DNA from: Lachnospiraceae bacterium UBA1712
GTDB taxonomy: Bacteria; Bacillota; Clostridia; Lachnospirales; Lachnospiraceae
NCBI GenBank assembly: GCA_002317175.1
Contig: DCJA01000038.1
Location: forward strand, 1-49,989
DNA: 49,989 bases
Reading direction: 5' to 3'
The position numbers and the translations under genes are program-made. Under the pieces are notes generated by a model. That model saw only the letters and a program-made list of their open reading frames with translations. It ran no database searches and was not told where the DNA came from. Shown here piece after piece: positions 16,448-24,095 of the stretch (positions are counted from its first letter, which is position 1; each line of letters opens with the position of its first letter).

Positions 16448-17435
16448 TTTCCACTACCCACTTTACAATCTTATCTTTATCATCCTCATATGGAGTGATA
16501 TCAACATCTTTAAATTCAGGAATAACAAGCTTAACTGAATGACCCTTGTCTGTGAACTCTGTAAGAGCCTTAACGAAGTCTGTCTTTCTGTTATTTGAAA
16601 TAACGATGAATTCTGTATTGCCATCATCAATCTTCTCAGCAGCTGCTAAGATATGCTTGAAAGCTCTAGGAACCTTTGTTACATCAATTCTTGCAATTGT
16701 CTTCTCTAAAGAAGCCTTGTCATCTGTATCTGATACAGCATCGAGTCTGCACTCTTCGCCTGTAATCATATCGATACCATTTGTAAAGAACTGTACTGGA
16801 ATCTCATCCTTGTAGCAACGACCTACAAAGTAATCAGCAATTCTAAGTCCGTCTTCAACAAGTTCATCTGCTCTTGACATTGAATTAAGTTCTGCATTAA
16901 GAAGGATTACGCATTTCTTCTCTTCCTCTTTCTTAATTGCTGTCATAATCTTGTCAATATTCTCTGGAACACTTACACCAGATATTGGTCTTGGAAGAAC
17001 ATACATAAGTCTAGGAGTCTTTAATGTCATTCTTCTTGCCTTTGAGATGAAGAAGTCCATACCAAATACGTCGATTGTAGCTAACTGGTAGCATCCTCTC
17101 TTAAGACACTTAAATGGGTATGATCTGGTTACTTTCTGATATGGTAATACAGAAAAGTAATCACTTCTGTAAATCTGATCAGTTACTGCTGAACTCTTCT
17201 TTACTTCCGCAAACTTAAATGTCTTTGGAAGAGCAAATCTGATCTGAAGAATAGAAATAGGCAATACCTTATCATTAGAAATCTTCTCAATAAGATTATT
17301 GTCTTCGCCCTCTCTTACCGCATCATTCTCGAATTCTACGGAAATGTTAAGGCCTTTGTGCCAAAATCTCTTGTAAACTATGCTTACTGCAAAGTAAAGA
17401 ATAATTCCGACCAAGAGTACAATCAATAATTTCAT
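16440..17435 (-). CDS. DUF58-related membrane-anchored protein lacking the DUF58 core motif
   Basis: A 331-residue protein with one N-terminal membrane helix (LLIVLLVGIILYFAVSIVY). The beta-rich region is built like the front half of DUF58 proteins: LPISILQIRFALP, then PYQKVTRSYPFKCLKRGCY and DVFGMDFFI. It then runs through a vWA-like half that begins CVILLNAELNS near 175. The hallmark R-x-Y-x-PGD-x-x-R-x-INW-x-x-xAR block, expected between these halves, is missing. Alignment by eye with the complete DUF58 protein at 32181-33338 suggests that roughly 50 residues are absent. The metal-site D-x-S of the vWA fold reads NAE. No MoxR gene is adjacent. Assignment to the DUF58 group is moderately sure. 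Confidence 0.7.
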   Translation of the reverse strand: MKLLIVLLVGIILYFAVSIVYKRFWHKGLNISVEFENDAVREGEDNNLIEKISNDKVLPISILQIRFALPKTFKFAEVKKSSAVTDQIYRSDYFSVLPYQKVTRSYPFKCLKRGCYQLATIDVFGMDFFISKARRMTLKTPRLMYVLPRPISGVSVPENIDKIMTAIKKEEEKKCVILLNAELNSMSRADELVEDGLRIADYFVGRCYKDEIPVQFFTNGIDMITGEECRLDAVSDTDDKASLEKTIARIDVTKVPRAFKHILAAAEKIDDGNTEFIVISNNRKTDFVKALTEFTDKGHSVKLVIPEFKDVDITPYEDDKDKIVKWVVEND

Positions 17436-17463
17436 CCTTTTAAACCCTCACTTTTAAAAATAG

Positions 17464-17489
17464 TATCGGCTCAAAAAACTATACCGATA
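17464..17489 (-). promoter_or_regulatory. hairpin at the start of the DUF58-like transcript
   Basis: TATCGG and CCGATA (six pairs, 14-base AT-rich loop) lie between the -10 element and the start codon at 17435. They would form at the very 5' end of the mRNA and could protect it or affect translation. Confidence 0.4.
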
Positions 17490-17491
17490 AA

Positions 17492-17500
17492 AGTATATCA
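17492..17500 (-). promoter_or_regulatory. extended -10 promoter of the DUF58-like operon
   Basis: On the minus strand TGATATACT is a good extended -10 element. The -35 region is poor and is overlapped by the palindrome at 17517-17542. This suggests a regulated promoter. Confidence 0.5.
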
Positions 17501-17516
17501 CACTTTTTTTTAATTG

Positions 17517-17542
17517 TGTATACAATAGCGCTATTTTATACA
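17517..17542. promoter_or_regulatory. 26-base near-perfect palindrome, operator-like
   Basis: TGTATACAATAGC and GCTATTTTATACA are reverse complements with one mismatch. The central 12 bases AATAGCGCTATT are perfect. It lies ten bases after the aroB stop and about 20 bases upstream of the DUF58-like -10 element. No U-run follows in either direction, so a protein-binding operator is more likely than a terminator. Confidence 0.5.
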
Positions 17543-17551
17543 AATAAATTC

Positions 17552-18556
17552 TTATGTATTTACCAGTTTCAGACGACTTTCCAGCTCGTCTATCTTCATC
17601 TTTCTAAATTCGAAGGAACCTATCTCTTTTACATATACTGTTGAGATGCTGTCAGCACCAGCCTTTTTATCATGAAGTATTGCATTTACTGCAGTTTTCT
17701 CATCCACACTACAGCTGCATGGCATATTGAGTTTGTTAAGAACCTTCTCAATTCTTGCTCTTACTTCATCATCACACATACAAAGCATACCTAATGCTAC
17801 GCTTTCCCCATGATAGAGAGCTCCATTGGACGCAATCTCTATTCCATGTCCTATGGTATGTCCAAAATTAAGAACCTTTCTTAATCCACTTTCCTTCTCA
17901 TCTTCCTCTACCACTTTCGCCTTTGTGCTTATGGCATCAGCAATGATTGGAGTGAAATCACTGATTTCATCCTGTGCTTCCAGCTTTTCAAAGGTTGAAG
18001 CATCAAAGGTAATAGCCATCTTGATTGCCTCTGCTATACCATTGGATATCATTCTTGGAGAAAGTGTCTTTAAAACATCCGGATCTATAAGAACTTTTTT
18101 AGGCTGATAAAAAGCACCCACAATATTCTTAACACCGCCAAAGTTAATGGCAGTCTTTCCACCTACAGATGAATCAACCTGTGATAATACTGTAGTTGGA
18201 ATATTATAAAAATCAATGCCTCTCATATATGCAGATGCTACAAATCCTGCGAGATCTCCTACTACTCCACCGCCTACTGCTACTACACAGTCTCCTCTGG
18301 TAAAGTTGTTATCAAGCATTATCTGCTGCAGCTTAGCAAAACTTTCCAGGCTCTTATGATCCTCACCTGGTTCTATACAGCCGATTATTCCCTCTTTACA
18401 ATGCGACTTAACCTCTTCACTGTACTGAGCAGGAACCCCTGAATCTGTCACAATAAGAACCTTTCTATTAAGATTAAGTTCCTCTGCGCATCTCTTCAAT
18501 ATACCCTGTTCAATAATAATGTCATAGCTTTCAGCCAGATTAACAGTAATAACCAT
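17552..18556 (-). CDS. aroB: 3-dehydroquinate synthase
   Basis: AroB closes DAHP to 3-dehydroquinate, step two of the shikimate pathway, using NAD+ and Zn2+. The 334-residue protein has the NAD-binding VVAVGGGVVGDLAGFVAS, then PTTVLSQVDSSVGGKTAINF, the NIVGAFYQPK segment, and the metal-binding LNFGHTIGHGIE. It is slightly short for the family (about 350 is common) but no conserved block is missing. AGGAGAGG precedes the ATG. It is the last gene of the metA-chorismate mutase-aroB operon, nine bases after the mutase. Confidence 0.96.
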   Translation of the reverse strand: MVITVNLAESYDIIIEQGILKRCAEELNLNRKVLIVTDSGVPAQYSEEVKSHCKEGIIGCIEPGEDHKSLESFAKLQQIMLDNNFTRGDCVVAVGGGVVGDLAGFVASAYMRGIDFYNIPTTVLSQVDSSVGGKTAINFGGVKNIVGAFYQPKKVLIDPDVLKTLSPRMISNGIAEAIKMAITFDASTFEKLEAQDEISDFTPIIADAISTKAKVVEEDEKESGLRKVLNFGHTIGHGIEIASNGALYHGESVALGMLCMCDDEVRARIEKVLNKLNMPCSCSVDEKTAVNAILHDKKAGADSISTVYVKEIGSFEFRKMKIDELESRLKLVNT

Positions 18557-18565
18557 ATTCCTCTC

Positions 18566-18841
18566 CTACTTGCCTATAATATTGCCCTGATATTTCTTTG
18601 ATATTCCCATCACTTCGATAAGATAATCCTTGTAATAGTCTTTAAGCTCTTCATTCTCAATATATACGCTGTTCTTTTCGATGAGCTGCTGTTCTCTTGC
18701 AGCATCGAATATCTGCATATTATTTGCCATCTTATATTCAGCGATTGCCTTAGAGCAGTCCATTCTCTGTTCAAAAAGCTTTGCCATTTCCTTATCAATC
18801 AGCTCTATTTGGGCGCGAGCCTCATTAATATCCATTCCCAT
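18566..18841 (-). CDS. chorismate mutase, AroQ type, monofunctional
   Basis: This small all-helical enzyme of 91 residues converts chorismate to prephenate in phenylalanine and tyrosine synthesis. The AroQ pattern is visible: ARAQIELIDKEMAKLFEQR, then IAEYK and the AREQQLIEKN segment that supplies active-site Arg and Gln/Glu residues. It is not fused to prephenate dehydratase or dehydrogenase. The ATG begins one base after the metA stop codon (TAG at 18843-18845), so the two are very likely coupled in translation. Confidence 0.9.
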   Translation of the reverse strand: MGMDINEARAQIELIDKEMAKLFEQRMDCSKAIAEYKMANNMQIFDAAREQQLIEKNSVYIENEELKDYYKDYLIEVMGISKKYQGNIIGK

Positions 18842-18842
18842 T

Positions 18843-19766
18843 CTATCTGTTTCCTATCTTGTTCATGTCGTATGGTGTAGCCTGATACACATAGTAATTC
18901 AGCCAGTTTGTGTAGAGTGTATTGGCATGTGCTCTCCACAAAAGGTTAGGCTTATTATTTGGATCATTGTCCGGATAATAATTCTCTGGGACCTGAATAT
19001 CCAGTCCCTTGGCAACATCTCTGTTGTACTCATTTTCAAGAGTTCGTCTGTCATACTCAAAATGCCCCTGAACAAATACCTGGCGACCACCCTCTGCTAT
19101 GCACAGGCATACTCCGGCCTCTTTGGATTCAGCAAGAACTGTAAGCTTGTCACAAGCATAAATATCTTCTTTGGATACTTCAGTATATCTGCTGTGTGGT
19201 ACCCAGAATTCATCGTCAAAACCTCTGACAAGAGGAATTCTTCTATTTAGGACAGTATGCTTATATATGCCAAAAAGCTTTCTGCCTATTTCTCTTTTTT
19301 TCAGCCCATAGTGATAATAAAGTGCAGCCTGTGCTCCCCAGCATATATGGAAGGTACTGGTAACATTGGTCTTGGTCCACTCCATAATTTCACAGAGCTC
19401 ATCCCAGTAATCCACTTCTTCAAAGTCCATCTGTTCCAATGGTGCACCGGTAATAATCATACCGTCAAATTTTCTGTCTTTGATCTCATCAAAATTAACA
19501 TAGAATTTGTTAAGATGAGTAGCAGAAGTATGAGTTGAATTATGGCTGGAAATCTTTACAAATGTCACGTCCACCTGAAGAGGTGTATTTGACATGGATC
19601 TGATAAGATGCCACTCAGTGTCCTCCTTTACAGGCATAAGATTAAGTATTGCAATCTGCAAAGGACGAATGTCCTGATGTGCCGCCTGATCCTCATCCAT
19701 AATAAATATATTTTCTGCTTCAAGAATCTCCTTTACAGGGAGATCGCTTTGTACTTTTACAGGCAT
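18843..19766 (-). CDS. metA: homoserine O-acetyltransferase, MetA type
   Basis: MetA acylates homoserine, the first committed step to methionine. The 307-residue protein has the complete glutamine-amidotransferase-like site: C142 in FHICWG, H235 and E237 in GHFEYDR. Residue 111 is Glu (APLEQMDFEEVDYW). In this family Glu at 111 marks acetyl-CoA and Gly marks succinyl-CoA specificity, so acetylhomoserine is the expected product. AGGAGG lies six bases before the ATG. I looked for an S-box (SAM) leader or a T-box in the 196-base upstream gap and see neither. It heads an operon with chorismate mutase and aroB. Confidence 0.95.
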   Translation of the reverse strand: MPVKVQSDLPVKEILEAENIFIMDEDQAAHQDIRPLQIAILNLMPVKEDTEWHLIRSMSNTPLQVDVTFVKISSHNSTHTSATHLNKFYVNFDEIKDRKFDGMIITGAPLEQMDFEEVDYWDELCEIMEWTKTNVTSTFHICWGAQAALYYHYGLKKREIGRKLFGIYKHTVLNRRIPLVRGFDDEFWVPHSRYTEVSKEDIYACDKLTVLAESKEAGVCLCIAEGGRQVFVQGHFEYDRRTLENEYNRDVAKGLDIQVPENYYPDNDPNNKPNLLWRAHANTLYTNWLNYYVYQATPYDMNKIGNR

Positions 19767-19856
19767 ATCTTGCCTCCTACAATTCTACTCTTTTATAAAA
19801 ATGCACATTTATCGTCGCAAAATAAATCTTCAATTTCAAGCCACAATTATCGTACT

Positions 19857-19905
19857 AAAGAAGCTTTTTTCTAGCACAAAACATTTTACTAGAAAAGCCT
19901 TCTTT
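19857..19905 (-). terminator. long AT-rich hairpin between ligA and metA
   Basis: AAAGAAGCTTTTTTCTAG (19857-19874) pairs with CTAGAAAAGCCTTCTTT (19889-19905) with small mismatches and a 14-base loop. It lies about 60 bases after the ligA stop and 90 before metA. On the minus strand it is not followed by a clean U-run, so it could be a terminator or mRNA-protecting structure for ligA, or part of the metA leader. Confidence 0.45.
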
Positions 19906-19962
19906 TTGCTAGCACTTTTATTGTTCAACTTTCTTGTTTTATTGATACACCAAAAACCAGCG

Positions 19963-21945
19963 TTAGTTGATCATTTCTAACAGTTCTGCTTCTGATATAA
20001 TCTTTATTCCAAGTTCCTGGGCCTTTGTCAGCTTAGAGCCTGCGGCTTCTCCTGCTACAAGAAGATCGGTTTTCTTACTTACAGAGCCTGTATTCTTACC
20101 ACCATGTTTCTCTATAAGATCTGCCACCTCTTTTCTTCCAAGTGTAGGCAGAGTTCCTGTTACTACAATGGTCAGTCCGCTAAGCCTATCTGTTGAACCT
20201 TCTTCTTTGATAGTGTTCATATTAAGACCTTGAGCCTTTAATTCTTCTATCATCTTAATATTATCTTCATCATTAAAGAAATCATGAATGCACCCAGCTG
20301 TTACTGAGCCTATATCATCAATACTTTCAAGCTCAGCAACCTCAGCCTTCATCAGATCCTCAATACAGTCATATTTCTTCATAAGACCCTTGGCTGTAGT
20401 CTTTCCAACATTTCTTATAGCCAGTCCGGTAAGGAGTTTGTAGGCATCATTGGTCTTGGATTCCTCAATTGCCTCCAGAATCTTGTCAGTATTCTTATCC
20501 TTGCCCATTATTCCTTTTTCCACCAGCTCATCACGGAAATTCTTAAGCTTATAGATATCTGAAAAATCATGAATATACTGCTGTTCTACCAGCTGTTCCA
20601 CATAGGTCTCACCAAAGTTTTTGATATCCATGGCATCCTTGCCTGCAAAATAGGCAATAGTTCTCTTTAACTGGGCAGGACAGCTTGGATTGGTGCAGTA
20701 GATATCGCAGGTTTCTTCCTCCTTGGTAAGGCTGTGACCACATACTGGGCAGACTACTGGTGGCTGATACTCAGTTGCAGCTGCTTCTGTAACCCTGACT
20801 ATTGCAGGAATAATCTCTCCCTGCTTTCTACAGATTGCTTTACAGCCTTCTGATATATTCATAGTCCTGATAAAGTCCGCATTGTGAAGTGTCGCGCGGC
20901 TTACACTGGTACCGCAAAGTCTGACTGGTTCCTTGAATCTGGCTCTGAAGGTCATCTTACCTGTTCTTCCAACAGCGAGCTCTATCTCTTCTATCTCTAC
21001 TTCTTTCTCCTCTGGTGGATACTTGTAAGCAATGTGTCCTGCTGAATACTTGCTGGAGCCTGCAAAGGCTTCTCTGTATTCTATCTGTTCTATCTTAATA
21101 ACGGCTCCATCGATATCATGTTCAAGTTCTCCTCGACTTTCTCCAATCTCATCAATGCTAGCCAGTATCTCTTCTTCAGTCTTGCATAGTCTGTGTGGAA
21201 CAACTGCCACTCCAGCCTTCTGCAGCATCTCAAGTCCTTCAGTATGCTTCTGCATCAGCATCTCACTTCCGCCCTTGGCATCCTGAACATTGAATACATA
21301 CATGCGTAGTCCACGCTCTTTGGTAATATTACTGTCAAGCTGTCTTAGTGTTCCCGCTGCAAGATTTCTTGGATTTGCCGCAGTTTTTTTACCAAGTAAT
21401 TCCTGCTTTTCATTAAATCTGTCAAAATCCTCGTGGGACATATATACCTCTCCACGAAGTTCAACATAACCTGGGAGATCAATACTTTTTAGTACATCAG
21501 GTATTACAAGTGCATTGAGAGTAACATCCTCTCCCACCAGGCCATCTCCTCTGGTCTCAGCTAAGGTTAATTTGCCATCATTGTATCTTAAGGACATGGA
21601 CAGTCCGTCTATCTTCTGCTCTACTGAAAAGTCAGCATCCGGGTAAACTGCTCTTACCGTTCTTACCCATTCGATTACATCTTCTTTGCTGAATACATCC
21701 TGGATACTAAGCATAGGTACATTATGCGTAACTGTTACACCAGCCTCACGCTTAGTTGTTCCACCAATCTTCTGTGTAGGTGAATTAGCATTTATCCAGT
21801 CAGGATGTTCTTTTTCTGCTTCCTTTAGCCGGAGCATAAGCTGGTCATATTCAAAGTCAGATATCTCCGGAGCATCCTCGTTGTAATATCTGTTCATATG
21901 GTAATCTATCTGCTCACACAGCTTCAGGTATTCCTCTTTTAACAT
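19963..21945 (-). CDS. ligA: NAD+-dependent DNA ligase LigA
   Basis: LigA seals nicks in replication and repair. It has 660 residues from the ATG at 21943-21945, chosen because GAGGAAAAACTG precedes it. An ATG seven codons upstream touches the previous stop and has no ribosome site. Seen in order: the NAD-binding YHMNRYYNEDAPEISDFEYD-type front end, adenylation Lys about 111 in VEQKIDGLS, the OB fold, a Cys4 zinc finger (CPVCGHSL, then CTNPSCPAQL), helix-hairpin-helix repeats, and a C-terminal BRCT domain (TIVVTGTLPTLGRKE). It follows the pseudouridine synthase gene with no gap to speak of. Confidence 0.97.
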   Translation of the reverse strand: MLKEEYLKLCEQIDYHMNRYYNEDAPEISDFEYDQLMLRLKEAEKEHPDWINANSPTQKIGGTTKREAGVTVTHNVPMLSIQDVFSKEDVIEWVRTVRAVYPDADFSVEQKIDGLSMSLRYNDGKLTLAETRGDGLVGEDVTLNALVIPDVLKSIDLPGYVELRGEVYMSHEDFDRFNEKQELLGKKTAANPRNLAAGTLRQLDSNITKERGLRMYVFNVQDAKGGSEMLMQKHTEGLEMLQKAGVAVVPHRLCKTEEEILASIDEIGESRGELEHDIDGAVIKIEQIEYREAFAGSSKYSAGHIAYKYPPEEKEVEIEEIELAVGRTGKMTFRARFKEPVRLCGTSVSRATLHNADFIRTMNISEGCKAICRKQGEIIPAIVRVTEAAATEYQPPVVCPVCGHSLTKEEETCDIYCTNPSCPAQLKRTIAYFAGKDAMDIKNFGETYVEQLVEQQYIHDFSDIYKLKNFRDELVEKGIMGKDKNTDKILEAIEESKTNDAYKLLTGLAIRNVGKTTAKGLMKKYDCIEDLMKAEVAELESIDDIGSVTAGCIHDFFNDEDNIKMIEELKAQGLNMNTIKEEGSTDRLSGLTIVVTGTLPTLGRKEVADLIEKHGGKNTGSVSKKTDLLVAGEAAGSKLTKAQELGIKIISEAELLEMIN

Positions 21946-21966
21946 CAGTTTTTCCTCTTCCAGCAT

Positions 21967-22677
21967 CTATTCATCTACAATAGCGTACAGTTCTTCCAGT
22001 TCTTCACCCGCAATTCTTCTAAAAGTTCCCGGACGAAGCTTGCCAAGTTCAATATTGGCCACACGGGTTCTTTGCAGTGCATTTACCTTGTATCCAAGTT
22101 CAGCGCACATACGTCTAATCTGGCGATTAAGTCCCTGTGTAATAATTATTCTAAATGTGTAAGGTCCAATTATCTCGACTCTGCAGGGCTTAGTCTTTCT
22201 GTTTAACTCGCTTAAAAATACTCCTGCTTCCATCTTATCCTTAAAATCACTCTTAAGTTCCGTAGTAACCTTAACATAGTATTCTTTTTCATGTTCATTG
22301 CTTCCACGCATCAGTCTGTTAATCAGCTCACCATCATTGGTCATTAGAAGAAGCCCTTCTGTCTCCTTATCCAGTCTGCCTGCATATGTAACTCTGATTG
22401 GATAATCAAAAGCATCCTTAAGTGTCTTTTCTGCAAATCTGTCTTTTTCTGTACAGGTGATGCCAAGCGGCTTGTAATATGCCAGTACCACCTTATCATT
22501 CTTGCTTGAAAGAGTCTTGCCCTGGCATACAACTACATCACCATCTGAAACTTTTACTCCCATTCCAGCAACTTTGCCATTAACAGTTACCTTGCCAGCT
22601 TCAATCAGCTTATCTGCTTCTCGTCTGGAACACACTCCACACTCTGCTATATATTTGTTTAATCTTGTAGTTTCCAT
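21967..22677 (-). CDS. 23S rRNA pseudouridine synthase, RsuA/RluB/RluF family
   Basis: This 236-residue enzyme isomerises a uridine in rRNA. It has an S4 RNA-binding domain at the N-terminus (LNKYIAECGVCSRREADKLI) and the catalytic motif AGRLDKETEGLLLMTND with its Asp. The C-terminal part includes TQGLNRQIRRMCAELGYKV, which is typical of the RluF/RluB branch. The exact target base cannot be read from sequence. It is upstream of ligA and probably co-transcribed with it. Confidence 0.9.
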   Translation of the reverse strand: METTRLNKYIAECGVCSRREADKLIEAGKVTVNGKVAGMGVKVSDGDVVVCQGKTLSSKNDKVVLAYYKPLGITCTEKDRFAEKTLKDAFDYPIRVTYAGRLDKETEGLLLMTNDGELINRLMRGSNEHEKEYYVKVTTELKSDFKDKMEAGVFLSELNRKTKPCRVEIIGPYTFRIIITQGLNRQIRRMCAELGYKVNALQRTRVANIELGKLRPGTFRRIAGEELEELYAIVDE

Positions 22678-22733
22678 TTTATCTTTCCCATACTTCTATT
22701 AATCTTTAATATGACTGGCCATCTGCTCAATCA

Positions 22734-24092
22734 TCAGATGTTTTCATCCTGAGGCAGTTTCCTAAAGAAACTAATTGTAAATGGAATACAAATTGCCGCA
22801 CTCAGCACATCAGCTATTGCCTGTGAAATCTGTACGCCTGTAATTCCAAACATTAAATTAAATAGCAAAAGAATTGGAATATAACACAATCCACTTCTTA
22901 ACACAGATAAAAATGTTGCATTGGCTTTATAGCCAATACTCTGAAACATCATGTTATTGCAAACCGCAAATGGAACCGTCAAAAGACCTATACACTGTGT
23001 TCTAAGTGCCAGAATTCCAACTTCTATTACTGCAGGATCATCTCTGAAAAATCCTATTGCTCTTCCTGATACAGCAAATACACACACCGAAAAGATACCC
23101 AGAAGAACTGATGCAAATCCCCAGGTGAAAAAGAATCCTCTCTTCACTCTCGAATATTTCTTAGCCCCATAATTGTATCCCGCTACCGGCTGGAATCCCT
23201 GTCCGATTCCAAGTCCCACGCTGAAAATAAACATACATATTCTGCTGACAATACTCATTGCTGCGATTGCCGCATCTCCATATACTCCAGCCGTATTGTT
23301 CAGTATCATAGTTGATATGCTTCCAAGTCCCTGCCTTGCAAGAGAAGGAAATCCTGTTGCAACAATCTCACCTACAGTATTTCTGGTAAAGGACGCATTT
23401 TTAAGCACAAAGTCGCATTGAGTCTTCTTTCTTAGAAACATCGACAAAAGAATTCCCCATGAAATAAACTGAGAAACCGCTGTGGCAATTCCTGCTCCAA
23501 GTATTCCCATGCCAAATCCCTTCATAAGAATAGCATCAAGAAGAATATTTAGTATATTTCCTGAAGTTAATCCAATCATCGAAAAGAATGCTCTTCCCTC
23601 GTATCTGAGGATATTATTCATAACACAGCTCGATACCATAGCAGGAGCAGCTATAAGAATACATGTAGCGTATGTACGAGCATATGGCAGAATCGTATCT
23701 GTACTCCCCATCAGCTTCATTAAGGGATTAATAAAAATCAATCCAGAAACTAATATGATACAGCCAATGAAAAAGGCTGAATAAAAACTTGTAGCAGAAT
23801 ATTTTCTCGCCTCTTCAATATTCTTTGCTCCAAGATTCCTGCTGATAATACTACCCGCGCCATGACCAAACATAAATCCAAAAGCCTGAAGAATTGCCAT
23901 TAAACTAAATACAATACCAATCGCACCGCTGGCAGAAGTGTTGATCTGACCTACAAAGTACGAATCTGCCATATTGTAGATGCTTGTAACCAGCATACTT
24001 ACAGTAGTAGGAAGGCCCAGCTTAATAATCAGGCTTTCTACCGGCTGTTTTGTCATCATATCATATTGTGTATCGTATTTAGTGCGTGCCAT
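22734..24092 (-). CDS. MATE-family multidrug/toxin efflux protein
   Basis: A 452-residue membrane protein with 12 predicted helices in two similar halves. Typical MATE signatures are LGLPTTVSMLVTSIYNMADS near the start, GAGSIISRNLGA, and in the second half GIGQGFQPVAGYNYGAKKY. Family members export cationic compounds using an H+ or Na+ gradient, and the substrate here is unknown. The start lies three bases after the stop of the ATPase gene, so it belongs to that operon. Confidence 0.93.
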   Translation of the reverse strand: MARTKYDTQYDMMTKQPVESLIIKLGLPTTVSMLVTSIYNMADSYFVGQINTSASGAIGIVFSLMAILQAFGFMFGHGAGSIISRNLGAKNIEEARKYSATSFYSAFFIGCIILVSGLIFINPLMKLMGSTDTILPYARTYATCILIAAPAMVSSCVMNNILRYEGRAFFSMIGLTSGNILNILLDAILMKGFGMGILGAGIATAVSQFISWGILLSMFLRKKTQCDFVLKNASFTRNTVGEIVATGFPSLARQGLGSISTMILNNTAGVYGDAAIAAMSIVSRICMFIFSVGLGIGQGFQPVAGYNYGAKKYSRVKRGFFFTWGFASVLLGIFSVCVFAVSGRAIGFFRDDPAVIEVGILALRTQCIGLLTVPFAVCNNMMFQSIGYKANATFLSVLRSGLCYIPILLLFNLMFGITGVQISQAIADVLSAAICIPFTISFFRKLPQDENI

Positions 24093-24095
24093 ATT

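Noticed and set aside
18681..19250. A 189-codon plus-strand frame
   Set aside because: It is antisense to chorismate mutase and metA, which carry complete catalytic residues.
19767..19962. SAM riboswitch or T-box upstream of metA
   Set aside because: Neither the S-box core sequences nor the T-box AGGGTGGNACCGCG block is present.
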